A DNA stretch of 25,021 nt, taken from assembly GCA_964516805.1 (NCBI GenBank), contig CAZEXI010000033.1, forward strand, positions 1-25,021. The letters are read 5' to 3'. The position numbers and the translations under genes were made by a program. The notes beneath the pieces are model-generated. The model made no database searches, was not told the DNA's origin, and saw only the letters and a list, made by a program, of their open reading frames with translations. Of the stretch, positions 14,075 to 22,265 are shown one piece after another (position 1 is the first letter of the stretch; the number at the start of each line of letters is the position of its first letter). This DNA comes from CAYSTL01 sp964516805. Its GTDB lineage: Archaea; Thermoplasmatota; Thermoplasmata; Halarchaeoplasmatales; Halarchaeoplasmataceae.

Positions 14075-17071
14075 CTATCCTTTCTCTTTCTCTTTATTAA
14101 CCTTTTTGATTATGATACCCTTTCCAGACTTACCATCAAGTCTTACTTCTAACGGGTCACTGGACCTTACGTGTTTTATCTCATCAAGGTCATTTATGAT
14201 CTGAAGATTCTCTAACCAATTCCAATCAACACTTCCTTCTCCTTCTTTTGTTTTCATGTAACCAGATTGCGAAGAAATCATATCATGGAAAAAATGTGAC
14301 CCTTGTGAAGGTTCAATAGATCTGTCCTTAGCTGGTGTTTCAACTATGACTTTAGCACCAGCAATATTACCCCACATTACTGGAATCCCAAGCCACTCAT
14401 CGCTCGAACCCCATCTTCCCGGACCTACCAAAATATACGGTCTGTCTTCGTCCATCATATCTTTATTTATTTTCTTTATCTTCTGAACAGCCTCTCTGCT
14501 TTTTGATAGATCAAAAGAATCTGGATCTGCAAATACTATATCATAAATTTCATCCATAACGCCATTGCCCAATGCATCTTCGCTATAACATAAAAGATCA
14601 TTTTGATCGTATTTCCCTATCTCAACATCAGGCGATTTTTCATTTGACATCATACTTCTTATCTGTAATATCACTAACTCAGTTGGTTCTTTTTTTCCAT
14701 CGTTCAAATTAACAGCGAACTCGATCTCAACAGGATAGCCAAGCTTAAGTTCGGAAACTCTTAAAAGAAGCTTCAAAGCTTTAGATAAAGGAATAGATTT
14801 ATAGTTAAGTATTGGAGCAAAATCTACTACTCTTGGTCCTTCACGTCCTGTACCAGGATAAAGCCTATCATCTCTAGATGAGTACGTAGATACGCATTTA
14901 TCTAAAACTCCATGCTTTTCAGCCACGTCTATATCAAGATGAGATAACGAAGTTTCTTCGTTCTTTTCAACTATCCTGTAAACAGATTCTAAATTAAGTG
15001 CATAGAACTTTCTTTGCGAATACTTCATGAAATCTTTAGGTGTTCCAAACATAGGCGCATCAGGTTTTTCAGGACAGAAACAGAATGAACAGCCACCATC
15101 AACGATAGATTTACCCAATCCTAAAGCTAGATATACTATACCATCTTCAGGTTTGCAGGGTCCAGACGGATAATGATTGTAAGATTTTGCCACTCCAGAT
15201 ATGGCTGGATAATAGTGATTTTCATGTTTTTTACCCACTACTTCTTGAAGAATAACTGCCATCTTCTCGTCACCGAGTTTTTTAGGAGTGGATTTTATGT
15301 AATTTCTTGCCTCTTCAAAGAAAGAAGAAGCAAAAACATACTTTATAGCATTGCATACTTCTCTGAACCTAAGATCAGTTTCCCAGGATTCGTTAGGCAA
15401 TAGCATAGATGCATAAACGCCAGCAAAAGGCTCCATCATGGAATCTTCTAACACCCCTGATGATCTAACTATCAGTGGATTTCTAGTATTTCTTATAAAG
15501 GTCCTTAGGTCACCAAGAACAGTTGCAGGTAAACTGCCATTCATGAATTTTGCAGCAATGCGTTCATCAGATAATTCAAAAATATAAGGGTCTAGAAGAT
15601 CATTTTCAACTAAAAATTTCTCGTATACGTCTGTTGAAAGGACTATACTTCTTGGTATTGTTATTCTAAGATCATCGAAAAGGTTATCTGGAAAATAATT
15701 TGAAACGAGTTTGGACATGAACGCCAATCCTCTAGCCTTACCTCCCAAAGAGCCTTTACCGATCCTACTCATCTTTACGTGACGGCCGTAATCACTACTT
15801 CTAAAATCAGATATCGAGCCTTTATGTACAGCATATTTGTATTCTTCTAATATATTGATCAATATCTTCTTAACTTTTTCCGGTTTTTCTTCTTGAATCT
15901 TTTCGATTTGTTCTTTTAATTCAAATTCAGCCCTAGCTTCCAGCCATCGTACCAAGCTATTATCCTTTAATTTCTCATAAATTCTATCAGATTCTATATC
16001 CCAGATAGAATCTTCAAGCTCATCTAAATTAGTTATCTCATTTATAGTGATATCATTTTCATCTTTAAATACTAATTCGATGGGTCCCAAATTTTCATTG
16101 ATAAACTCTCTGATACCTTCAGAAAGATCTGGTGAACTTTTTAACAAGAAATTGACTATATTATTTATTTCTCTACCCTCTTCTAAACGCTCAGAAGATT
16201 GAACTATTATAGGTAAATCAGGTTCTTCACTTTTTACCTTTTCAGCAAAATCTAAACCTGCGTCTCTTTTTATCTCACCATCTTTTCTATAAGTATTATC
16301 CGTGATTATACACAGCAAATTATCTTTGTGCTCTTCGTAACTATCTACACCTTCATTGAAATCAGTTGCTAATAAAACATAAGGCCTTCTTCGATATCTA
16401 GACAACTTCCTCTCACGATTCAAATCATCATGGATTATCGAGTCGATATAATTCCATATCTCCTCATATATTATCGATAGGTAATCAGAATAGTATTCAA
16501 TCGAATCCTCAATCAGTAATATTCCTCTTCCCTCCGATTTTAAGCTTCCTTTATCTAAATTTAATTTGTCCTCAATATACTGGATTATGCTGACAATTAT
16601 CTTCCCATCACCACTCCATGTAAAAACTTCGTCTATAGAACCATCTTCCCTCTTGATCTCTCTTATCTTAGGAGTATCGTCACCCAGAAAAACTACAGGT
16701 AAATTTGGTTGTTCTTTTTTTAAATCATCAGCTAAAGTTAAAACATCACAATCAGAGGGCTCATTAAAAATGATGACCAAATCAAAATTCTGTTCACTTA
16801 TTGCTTCTAAAGAATCTTTGTGGGATTCAACATGATCTAATTTAGGAACGTAATCTAATTCAGACCTACCATAAAATTCGTTTAAAAGATTTTCTAAACG
16901 TCCTTCTTCCTCTAAAAGAAAAAAATTAAAAGATGAGGAAACCAAAAGGACATCCCTTATATCATACGTCCTCAGGTTTCTTATGTCCCCTACTTCTTTT
17001 TTCTTTTTTCGGGGGTTTATTCCTGTTATCTCCTCTATAGTTTTAAATATTTTTTCTTCACGATCATTCAT
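14075..17071 (-). CDS. Dual-receiver / PPDK_N ATP-grasp protein
   Basis: A 998-residue protein. The first receiver-like domain (about 38-170) is degenerate: the expected phospho-Asp region reads DLVIIFNEPSD, with Asn103 near the usual site. The second (about 183-325) keeps E188-D189, candidate phospho-Asp D258 in CIITDNTY, S292/S293 and K311, with an insertion at about 195-245. A linker (330-430) leads to the PPDK_N ATP-grasp domain: GSLGGKARGLAF (440-451), VRSSGVLEDSMMEPFAG (535-551), LGLGKSIVDGG (650-660) and LVILQIRS (799-806). The C-terminal module GPGRWGS (883-889) to SQGSHFFHDM (922-931) is shared with the next gene. No phosphohistidine swivel or PEP barrel is present. I recall bacterial and archaeal proteins with this same receiver-receiver-PPDK_N order, usually annotated as PEP synthase-like. 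It starts 18 bases after gdhA and precedes the nucleotidyltransferase fusion by 44. Confidence 0.87.
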   Translation of the reverse strand: MNDREEKIFKTIEEITGINPRKKKKEVGDIRNLRTYDIRDVLLVSSSFNFFLLEEEGRLENLLNEFYGRSELDYVPKLDHVESHKDSLEAISEQNFDLVIIFNEPSDCDVLTLADDLKKEQPNLPVVFLGDDTPKIREIKREDGSIDEVFTWSGDGKIIVSIIQYIEDKLNLDKGSLKSEGRGILLIEDSIEYYSDYLSIIYEEIWNYIDSIIHDDLNRERKLSRYRRRPYVLLATDFNEGVDSYEEHKDNLLCIITDNTYRKDGEIKRDAGLDFAEKVKSEEPDLPIIVQSSERLEEGREINNIVNFLLKSSPDLSEGIREFINENLGPIELVFKDENDITINEITNLDELEDSIWDIESDRIYEKLKDNSLVRWLEARAEFELKEQIEKIQEEKPEKVKKILINILEEYKYAVHKGSISDFRSSDYGRHVKMSRIGKGSLGGKARGLAFMSKLVSNYFPDNLFDDLRITIPRSIVLSTDVYEKFLVENDLLDPYIFELSDERIAAKFMNGSLPATVLGDLRTFIRNTRNPLIVRSSGVLEDSMMEPFAGVYASMLLPNESWETDLRFREVCNAIKYVFASSFFEEARNYIKSTPKKLGDEKMAVILQEVVGKKHENHYYPAISGVAKSYNHYPSGPCKPEDGIVYLALGLGKSIVDGGCSFCFCPEKPDAPMFGTPKDFMKYSQRKFYALNLESVYRIVEKNEETSLSHLDIDVAEKHGVLDKCVSTYSSRDDRLYPGTGREGPRVVDFAPILNYKSIPLSKALKLLLRVSELKLGYPVEIEFAVNLNDGKKEPTELVILQIRSMMSNEKSPDVEIGKYDQNDLLCYSEDALGNGVMDEIYDIVFADPDSFDLSKSREAVQKIKKINKDMMDEDRPYILVGPGRWGSSDEWLGIPVMWGNIAGAKVIVETPAKDRSIEPSQGSHFFHDMISSQSGYMKTKEGEGSVDWNWLENLQIINDLDEIKHVRSSDPLEVRLDGKSGKGIIIKKVNKEKEKG

Positions 17072-17089
17072 ATATTTTATCTTCCTGCT

Positions 17090-18379
17090 TTAGACCCAAC
17101 CACGGGCTTTGCATGCCTCAGCAACACGCTCTATGGAAATCATGTACGCTGCATCTCTAACACGAACATTTTTCCTTTGGGCCAATTCCCATACCTCGTA
17201 GAAAGCATCTGTCATCTTATTATCAAGTTTACCGAGTACTTCTTCTTTTGGCCAATAATGGTTTGTGTTGCTCTGTACTTGTTCGAAGTAGCTGCATACA
17301 ACTCCGCCGGCATTAGCAAGGAAGTCAGGAATGACTATTATATCTTTCTCTTCTAATACATCATCAGCTTCTGGTGTTATAGGTCCGTTTGCACCGGAAA
17401 CGATCAATTCAACTTCTTCATCCTTTATGTCATCTACGTTGTCTCCAGTTATCGCGTTTTCGAGTGCTGCAGGTATGAGGATATCTACTCCGTGTTTGAG
17501 CCAATCTTCTCCAGGTCTTACTTCGTAACCTAATTCATCAGCTTTCTCTTTATCGATTGTTCCAAATCTATCCGTGATATCTCTTAATTCATCAACGTCT
17601 ACACCATCTTCCTTGTAAAAGCTATATGGTTTTTCATCTTCTTGATCCCATGATGAAACTGAAACGACTGTTCCACCATATTCAGTGAACAATTCACAAG
17701 CATATTGAGAAACGTTTCCAAATCCTTGTACAGAAGCGGTTACTTCATTTATATCAAGATCCATCTCTTTGAGTGCTTCTCTCAATACGTAAACAAGACC
17801 ATATCCTGTTGCTTCTGTCCTTCCTTTGGAACCGCCCATATTCTCAGGTTTACCTGTTATCACTCCAGGATATCTCCCACCTGAAATCTTTTCATATTCA
17901 TCCATCATCCAAAGCATATGTTCTGGTTTGGTCATAACATCAGGTGCTGGTACGTCCTGTACTGGACCGATATTCTTTGCTACCTGCTGCACCCAACCAC
18001 GGCATAGATTTTCTGTTTCTCTTTCTGATAAATCATGAGGGTCACAGATTACTCCGCCTTTTCCACCACCGAGTGGAATATCTGCGACAGCTGTTTTCCA
18101 TGTCATCCACATTGAAAGAGCTTTAACTGTATGTACAGTTTCTTGTGGATGGAATCTGATTCCTCCCTTTGCAGGACCTCTTGCATCATTATGCTGGATC
18201 CTGAATCCTTGGAAAACTTCTGTTGAACCATCATCCATCTTTACTGGTATTTGAAAGTGATATTCTCTCAATGGATTCCTCAATAAATCACGGGTTCCTT
18301 CATCTAGTTCTAGCTTGTCTGCAATCCTATCGAACTGCTTCTGGGCCATTTTAAAAGCATTAAAGCCATCTTCTGCCAT
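17090..18379 (-). CDS. gdhA: Glutamate dehydrogenase
   Basis: The enzyme interconverts glutamate with 2-oxoglutarate and ammonia using NAD(P), the main junction between carbon and nitrogen metabolism. The 429 residues match the hexameric archaeal/bacterial type. Catalytic and substrate residues are visible: K71 in KGGIRFHP, K95 in MTWKTAV, K107 in PLGGGKGGV and D147 in PAPDVMT. The Rossmann motif is GFGNVS (219-224). Coenzyme preference cannot be told by eye. The chain is acid-rich (for example VDVDELRD). The ATG has a purine-rich AGAGGTAG site upstream. It is the first gene of a run with the two PPDK_N proteins, separated by 18 bases, suggesting that those proteins report on or adjust glutamate/ammonia status. 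The regulator gene sits 209 bases upstream on the same strand. Confidence 0.95.
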   Translation of the reverse strand: MAEDGFNAFKMAQKQFDRIADKLELDEGTRDLLRNPLREYHFQIPVKMDDGSTEVFQGFRIQHNDARGPAKGGIRFHPQETVHTVKALSMWMTWKTAVADIPLGGGKGGVICDPHDLSERETENLCRGWVQQVAKNIGPVQDVPAPDVMTKPEHMLWMMDEYEKISGGRYPGVITGKPENMGGSKGRTEATGYGLVYVLREALKEMDLDINEVTASVQGFGNVSQYACELFTEYGGTVVSVSSWDQEDEKPYSFYKEDGVDVDELRDITDRFGTIDKEKADELGYEVRPGEDWLKHGVDILIPAALENAITGDNVDDIKDEEVELIVSGANGPITPEADDVLEEKDIIVIPDFLANAGGVVCSYFEQVQSNTNHYWPKEEVLGKLDNKMTDAFYEVWELAQRKNVRVRDAAYMISIERVAEACKARGWV

Positions 18380-18421
18380 TTTTCTCTACCTCTGTTAAGT
18401 TACAATTGGCGATTAAAGAGG

Positions 18422-18478
18422 TCATATAAAAAATTGGGTTACAGATTTCGAATGATTCAATGTACACATTGGGTAAAT
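18422..18478 (-). promoter_or_regulatory. gdhA promoter with candidate operator
   Basis: The minus strand has a TATA-like box (18422-18435), about 48 bases before the gdhA start. Upstream of it lies the inverted repeat CAATG-TACA-CATTG (18458-18471). The repeat overlaps TTGGGTAAAT (18469-18478), a 10-mer that also occurs at 19735-19744 in front of the regulator gene. A partial copy, TTGGGTTA, lies at 18434-18441. The layout suggests binding by the neighbouring Lrp-like protein; its sites upstream of TATA would fit activation. The rest of 18480-18588 is AT-rich with nothing else recognised. Confidence 0.45.
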
Positions 18479-18588
18479 AAAACCTTTATTTTTTCCCATG
18501 TTACTATTGTATTATCACTAAAGCATCTGATCTAAAATTTTTTCAATATTTTTGTATTATCTTCTGTACTCTGGATAATTTATTTTCA

Positions 18589-19626
18589 TTATTTCTGCTT
18601 GATTTCCCATAATTTACGTTCTATCCATCCTAAAGATACTTTTTGAGGGTTCATCGTGTGTATCATTCTAGATGAAAGTATAGTATTAGAAATAGCACCT
18701 ATGCAACCTGGAAATTTGGAATTCAATTTTTCTCCCCAATCAAAGAAATCTTCTATCGTCTGAAATGCTGAAAATAATAGTATATTGTACCTTTCTGTAC
18801 TCGTTTCGATTGCTCTTGAAACATGGTTATCATATTTGATATATTTCTTTATATCATCAGATCTGGTCTTAACTTCTATCATCGTAACTACTAAATTGTA
18901 TTCAGGAGGAACGAAAAGATTAGGAAAATAACATTTTGGATGATCAATAATACTTTCATCTAGAAGATTATTTATCCTTCTCTTTACCGTTTTTCTATTC
19001 GATCCTAATTCTCTAGCAATGAAAGAATCATTTGTTCTTATGCATTCACCATTTGCCAAATTCTTCAAGATATAGAAAGATGCATCATCTAACTCTTGCC
19101 CTCCTATTACGATAGAGCCTTTTTTATCATATTCTTCTTCCATACTTTTGATAAAGCAATTAGGATTGTACTTAAAGGTCAATTTATTGCTGAAGATATC
19201 CACATGAGCTGCTGATCTGTTGAATCTAGACGGTAATTTCTGATCTATTATTATCTGTTCCCTCCACCTATGGTAGGATTCTAAATCCTCAAAAAATTCT
19301 ATTAAAAGAGTATTGTAGGGTCCTTCCATGCAGGAAAATGCAGCGAATATATTGGATTCATTCTTGTAAAATTCCTTGGCATCCTGTGTCCTTGGGATGT
19401 CAGCTTTTACCAATATTAAAAGTGGATATTCCTGGAAAAGTTGTGGGAATGGGTACTGCGGTTCATTTAGTATTTTATTTTGGTATAAACTTTCAATCCT
19501 TCTTCTAACCGTTGCTCTATGTATATCTAGCTTACGAGATAAAGCGCTGATATTAACTTTAACTCCTTGTCCAGAGACTAGATAACGAAGGATACGTAAA
19601 TTTAACTCATCTTCTAGAGTATCCAT
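18589..19626 (-). CDS. Tandemly duplicated Lrp/AsnC-like HTH regulator
   Basis: The 345-residue protein consists of two similar halves. Each begins with a winged helix-turn-helix: ISALSRKLDIHRATVRRRIE (26-45) and IARELGSNRKTVKRRINNLL (203-222). Each continues with a matching wing (NEPQYPFPQLF, 54-64, against DHPKCYFPNLF, 228-238) and an alpha/beta region of the ligand-binding type (YNTLLIEFFEDLESYHRW, 104-121, against YNILLFSAFQTIEDFFDW, 280-297). A single chain thus imitates an Lrp dimer, with DNA-reading helices close in sequence but not identical. It lies directly upstream of gdhA on the same strand, and Lrp relatives often respond to amino acids, so control of gdhA is likely but inferred. 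The binding-site candidates at 18458-18478 and 19735-19744 support this and autoregulation. Confidence 0.8.
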   Translation of the reverse strand: MDTLEDELNLRILRYLVSGQGVKVNISALSRKLDIHRATVRRRIESLYQNKILNEPQYPFPQLFQEYPLLILVKADIPRTQDAKEFYKNESNIFAAFSCMEGPYNTLLIEFFEDLESYHRWREQIIIDQKLPSRFNRSAAHVDIFSNKLTFKYNPNCFIKSMEEEYDKKGSIVIGGQELDDASFYILKNLANGECIRTNDSFIARELGSNRKTVKRRINNLLDESIIDHPKCYFPNLFVPPEYNLVVTMIEVKTRSDDIKKYIKYDNHVSRAIETSTERYNILLFSAFQTIEDFFDWGEKLNSKFPGCIGAISNTILSSRMIHTMNPQKVSLGWIERKLWEIKQK

Positions 19627-19686
19627 ATGGATTTAGGAGTAAATAGGTATTATTACAACTTTTTGTATAGTTTGAGCAAATTATCT

Positions 19687-19744
19687 GTATAATTATACCA
19701 TATTTTCCTATTTATAAATAAAAAATAAAGCAAGTTGGGTAAAT
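19687..19744 (-). promoter_or_regulatory. Promoter and candidate operator of the HTH regulator
   Basis: Upstream of the regulator are a TATA-like TTTATAAATA (19711-19720), the perfect 12-base palindrome GTATAATTATAC (19687-19698) and TTGGGTAAAT (19735-19744). The last also appears in the gdhA promoter. The palindrome could be a second TATA element or a binding site. A transcript started from the TATA box would have a leader of roughly 65 bases. Confidence 0.4.
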
Positions 19745-19749
19745 TGATT

Positions 19750-21093
19750 CTAAGGTTTGTATCTATTAGGAGTTCTCGGGAACGGGATAGCGTCTCGGAT
19801 GTGGTCTAGATTACATAACCACATTATCACTCTTTCAACACCTAGACCGTATCCAGCGTGAGGTACACTACCATATCGTCTGGTATCTAAGAACCATTCA
19901 TAGATAGACACGTCCTCTCCTTCTTCCTCTAGTCTGTTTTTCAATGATTCTACTGATGTTTCCCTTACACTGCCACCTATGAGTTCTCCGACATGTGGCA
20001 CAAGTAGATCATATCCAAATACTTTTGACTCGTCTTTCGGATCTCTCTTCATGTAGAACGCCTTGATCTCTTTAGGGTAGTGAGTAACGAAAACTGGTTT
20101 ATCGTATAGTGAAGTCAATTTCTTCTCTTCAGGAACCCCAAAGTCTTCTCCATATTCTACATCCATCCCCTCATCTTGAAGTTTTTCTACAGCTTCTTCG
20201 TAAGTCAACCTCGGGAAAGGCCCTTCAAGATTTTCAAGATATTCAAGGTCGCCTTCTCTAAGATTATCTAGTTCTTTTTTATTCTCTTTTAAGACTTTGT
20301 CAACTATATGAAGGATCAAGCCTTCACCCAATTCCATGATATCATCATAATCTAACCAAAGACCTTCGACTTCAGCGTGCCAATATTCAGTTAAGTGTCT
20401 AGGTGTTTTTGATTTCTCTGCTCTAAAACTTGGAGCTATTGTGTATATATCTCCTGCACCGTATATACCTGCTTCAGCGTACAACTGCCAGCTCTGAGCT
20501 AGGTAAACTTCGTCATCGAAGTATTCTACAGGGAACAGTGTAGAACCGCCCTCACATGCTAGTGGCGTGAGTATAGGTGATTGGAATTCCTTGTATCCTT
20601 CATTTCTAAAGAATTCATGTATAGCTCCAAACACAGAAGACCTTACGTTTAAAATGTCTCTCATGTAAGTCGATCTTATCCATAGGTGCCTGTTATCTAA
20701 GAGGTGTTCTACACTCTGATCCTTATGTATCGGGAAATCTTCTGAAGCATGTACTATCTCAAAATCTGTAGCTCTGATCTCGTATCCACCAGGAGCTCTT
20801 TTATCTTCAGCTACCTCTCCATGGACCTTTACAGAAGATTCAACCAATAGTGATTTGATCTCGTTGAATCTATCTTCTTCGAAATTGTCGCTTGCGATCG
20901 TAGCTTGTACGATACCGGATGGATCTCTAATATTTAAAAAGACCATATTACCGATATCTCTCTCACGGTGTATCCAACCGCGTATGCTTACTTCGTTTCC
21001 GGTGTGCTGGCCTTCCAAGATCTCCTCTATATCGACAAAGCTTCCTTTGCCAAAAACAGGAGTTTTCGTTTTTTCGGTCTCTTCTTGGTCCAT
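19750..21093 (-). CDS. asnS: Asparaginyl-tRNA synthetase
   Basis: A class IIb synthetase that charges tRNA-Asn with asparagine. I use ATG 21093 (447 residues); a GTG three codons upstream is also possible. Domains, numbered from the ATG: an OB-fold anticodon-binding domain (about 33-115), then the catalytic domain with motif 2 PSFRAEKSKTPRHLTEYWHAE (222-242, described by its FRAE and TEYWHAE cores) and motif 3 GLGVERVIMWL (416-426) with RDAIPFPRTPNR at the end. The HAE-type and LAQSWQLYAE residues favour AsnRS over AspRS. Its presence means Asn-tRNA can be made directly, which not all archaea do. It has its own TATA box and lies upstream of the regulator on the same strand. Confidence 0.92.
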   Translation of the reverse strand: MDQEETEKTKTPVFGKGSFVDIEEILEGQHTGNEVSIRGWIHRERDIGNMVFLNIRDPSGIVQATIASDNFEEDRFNEIKSLLVESSVKVHGEVAEDKRAPGGYEIRATDFEIVHASEDFPIHKDQSVEHLLDNRHLWIRSTYMRDILNVRSSVFGAIHEFFRNEGYKEFQSPILTPLACEGGSTLFPVEYFDDEVYLAQSWQLYAEAGIYGAGDIYTIAPSFRAEKSKTPRHLTEYWHAEVEGLWLDYDDIMELGEGLILHIVDKVLKENKKELDNLREGDLEYLENLEGPFPRLTYEEAVEKLQDEGMDVEYGEDFGVPEEKKLTSLYDKPVFVTHYPKEIKAFYMKRDPKDESKVFGYDLLVPHVGELIGGSVRETSVESLKNRLEEEGEDVSIYEWFLDTRRYGSVPHAGYGLGVERVIMWLCNLDHIRDAIPFPRTPNRYKP

Positions 21094-21101
21094 TTTTTTC
21101 A

Positions 21102-21162
21102 CTCGATTCGAGCAGTGTAGTTTTTAGATAAAAGAGTTTTGGAGAAGCCTTATTAAAAATAT
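21102..21162 (-). promoter_or_regulatory. asnS promoter region
   Basis: The minus strand shows ATATTTTTAATA (21151-21162) about 63 bases before the ATG, predicting a leader of about 35 bases. The palindrome CTCGATTCGAG (21102-21112) lies in that leader, nine bases from the ATG, where a bound protein or hairpin could hinder translation. The remaining bases up to the pyrF stop at 21259 hold no recognised gene. Confidence 0.45.
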
Positions 21163-21258
21163 GTTCCAAACGAAACTCTTTTCATCATGTAAGAGAAGGC
21201 TAAGATTTACAGCCAGATTTTGACACTGATGGAAAACCAAAAGATTATAAATAATCAA

Positions 21259-22233
21259 TTACCAACCATCTGGAACTTTTCCACCTTTCTCTAAAGACTC
21301 CATTATATCTTCTTTCATATCTAAAGCGGCCTTTCTAGACGCTTCTATGAATTCTTCTGGGCTATATTCATCCTTGTAAGGTTCTCTTTCGTAAGCGTAA
21401 TCTATACCTCTTGATGAGTTAACAATAGCGCCATAACCGTCATCGTTGAAGCATGGTATTATATCATCAGCTGTTCCACCCTGTGCCCCATATCCAGGAA
21501 CAAGGAATAATGCAAAAGGCATCATCTCACGTAATTTTTCAGCTTCTTTGGGATAGGTTGCTCCAACTACTGCTCCAACTGAAGAATAGCCTCTTTCACC
21601 TATCAGGTCTTGGCCCCATTTTCCGATGAGTTCTGCCATCAACTCGTAAACTTTTCCATCGCCATCTATCGTTTTATCCTGTAATTCTCCAGACGATGCA
21701 TTAGAAGTTTTATCTAAAATAAATACACCTTTACCAAATTTCCTGCATGATTCTAAGAAGGGTTTAATACCGTCGCTTCCAAGATAAGGGTTGACAGTTA
21801 TCATATCAGCATCGAATGAAAACTCTCTTTGCCCTCTTGGCATATCTACCTGGCCCAGATGAGCATCAGAATATGCCTTGGCAGTACTACCAATGTCATT
21901 TCTTTTTACATCCTCGATAACGATCAAACCGTTATTTTTTGCATATTCTATCGTTTTCTCCATAGCCCTTACTCCGTGGCTGCCATATTTTTCATAAAAT
22001 GCCATCTGAGGTTTTACAGCAGGGACTATGTCTTTGACCGCATCGATCAAACCTTTATTGAATTCGATTATAGCTTCTCCAGCCGCTTCAAAATCATTAT
22101 CAGCAAGTTTCATGGCCTTTTCTCTAATATGTATTGGTATCCTACCCATCCTTGGATCTAGACCTACAACTGAAGGATTCTTTTTCTGATCGATCTCGTA
22201 TAACAAGTTATCCGCTAAATTTTCTTTTAACAT
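21259..22233 (-). CDS. pyrF: Orotidine 5'-phosphate decarboxylase, type 2
   Basis: The last step of UMP synthesis: decarboxylation of OMP to UMP. Active-site residues are visible: D26 in VGLDPR, K74 in AVKPQ, and the D108-K110-D113 set in DVKRNDIGSTAK. The phosphate-binding end is VPGYGAQGGT and VNSSRGIDYA. At 324 residues it is of the long type-2 form (common in bacteria such as actinobacteria and myxobacteria) rather than the ~210-230-residue form of most euryarchaea. That suggests transfer or an old alternative lineage. It is 32 bases after the acetyltransferase gene and may be co-transcribed with it. No other pyr gene is in the window. Confidence 0.92.
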   Translation of the reverse strand: MLKENLADNLLYEIDQKKNPSVVGLDPRMGRIPIHIREKAMKLADNDFEAAGEAIIEFNKGLIDAVKDIVPAVKPQMAFYEKYGSHGVRAMEKTIEYAKNNGLIVIEDVKRNDIGSTAKAYSDAHLGQVDMPRGQREFSFDADMITVNPYLGSDGIKPFLESCRKFGKGVFILDKTSNASSGELQDKTIDGDGKVYELMAELIGKWGQDLIGERGYSSVGAVVGATYPKEAEKLREMMPFALFLVPGYGAQGGTADDIIPCFNDDGYGAIVNSSRGIDYAYEREPYKDEYSPEEFIEASRKAALDMKEDIMESLEKGGKVPDGW

Positions 22234-22265
22234 ATGTATCTAAAACCGTTATGTACTTATAGATT

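Noticed and set aside
10827..17071. Annotating both large proteins as phosphoenolpyruvate synthase (ppsA)
   Set aside because: Only the ATP-grasp part is present; there is no GGxTxHAA-type phosphohistidine motif and no PEP/pyruvate barrel in either chain.
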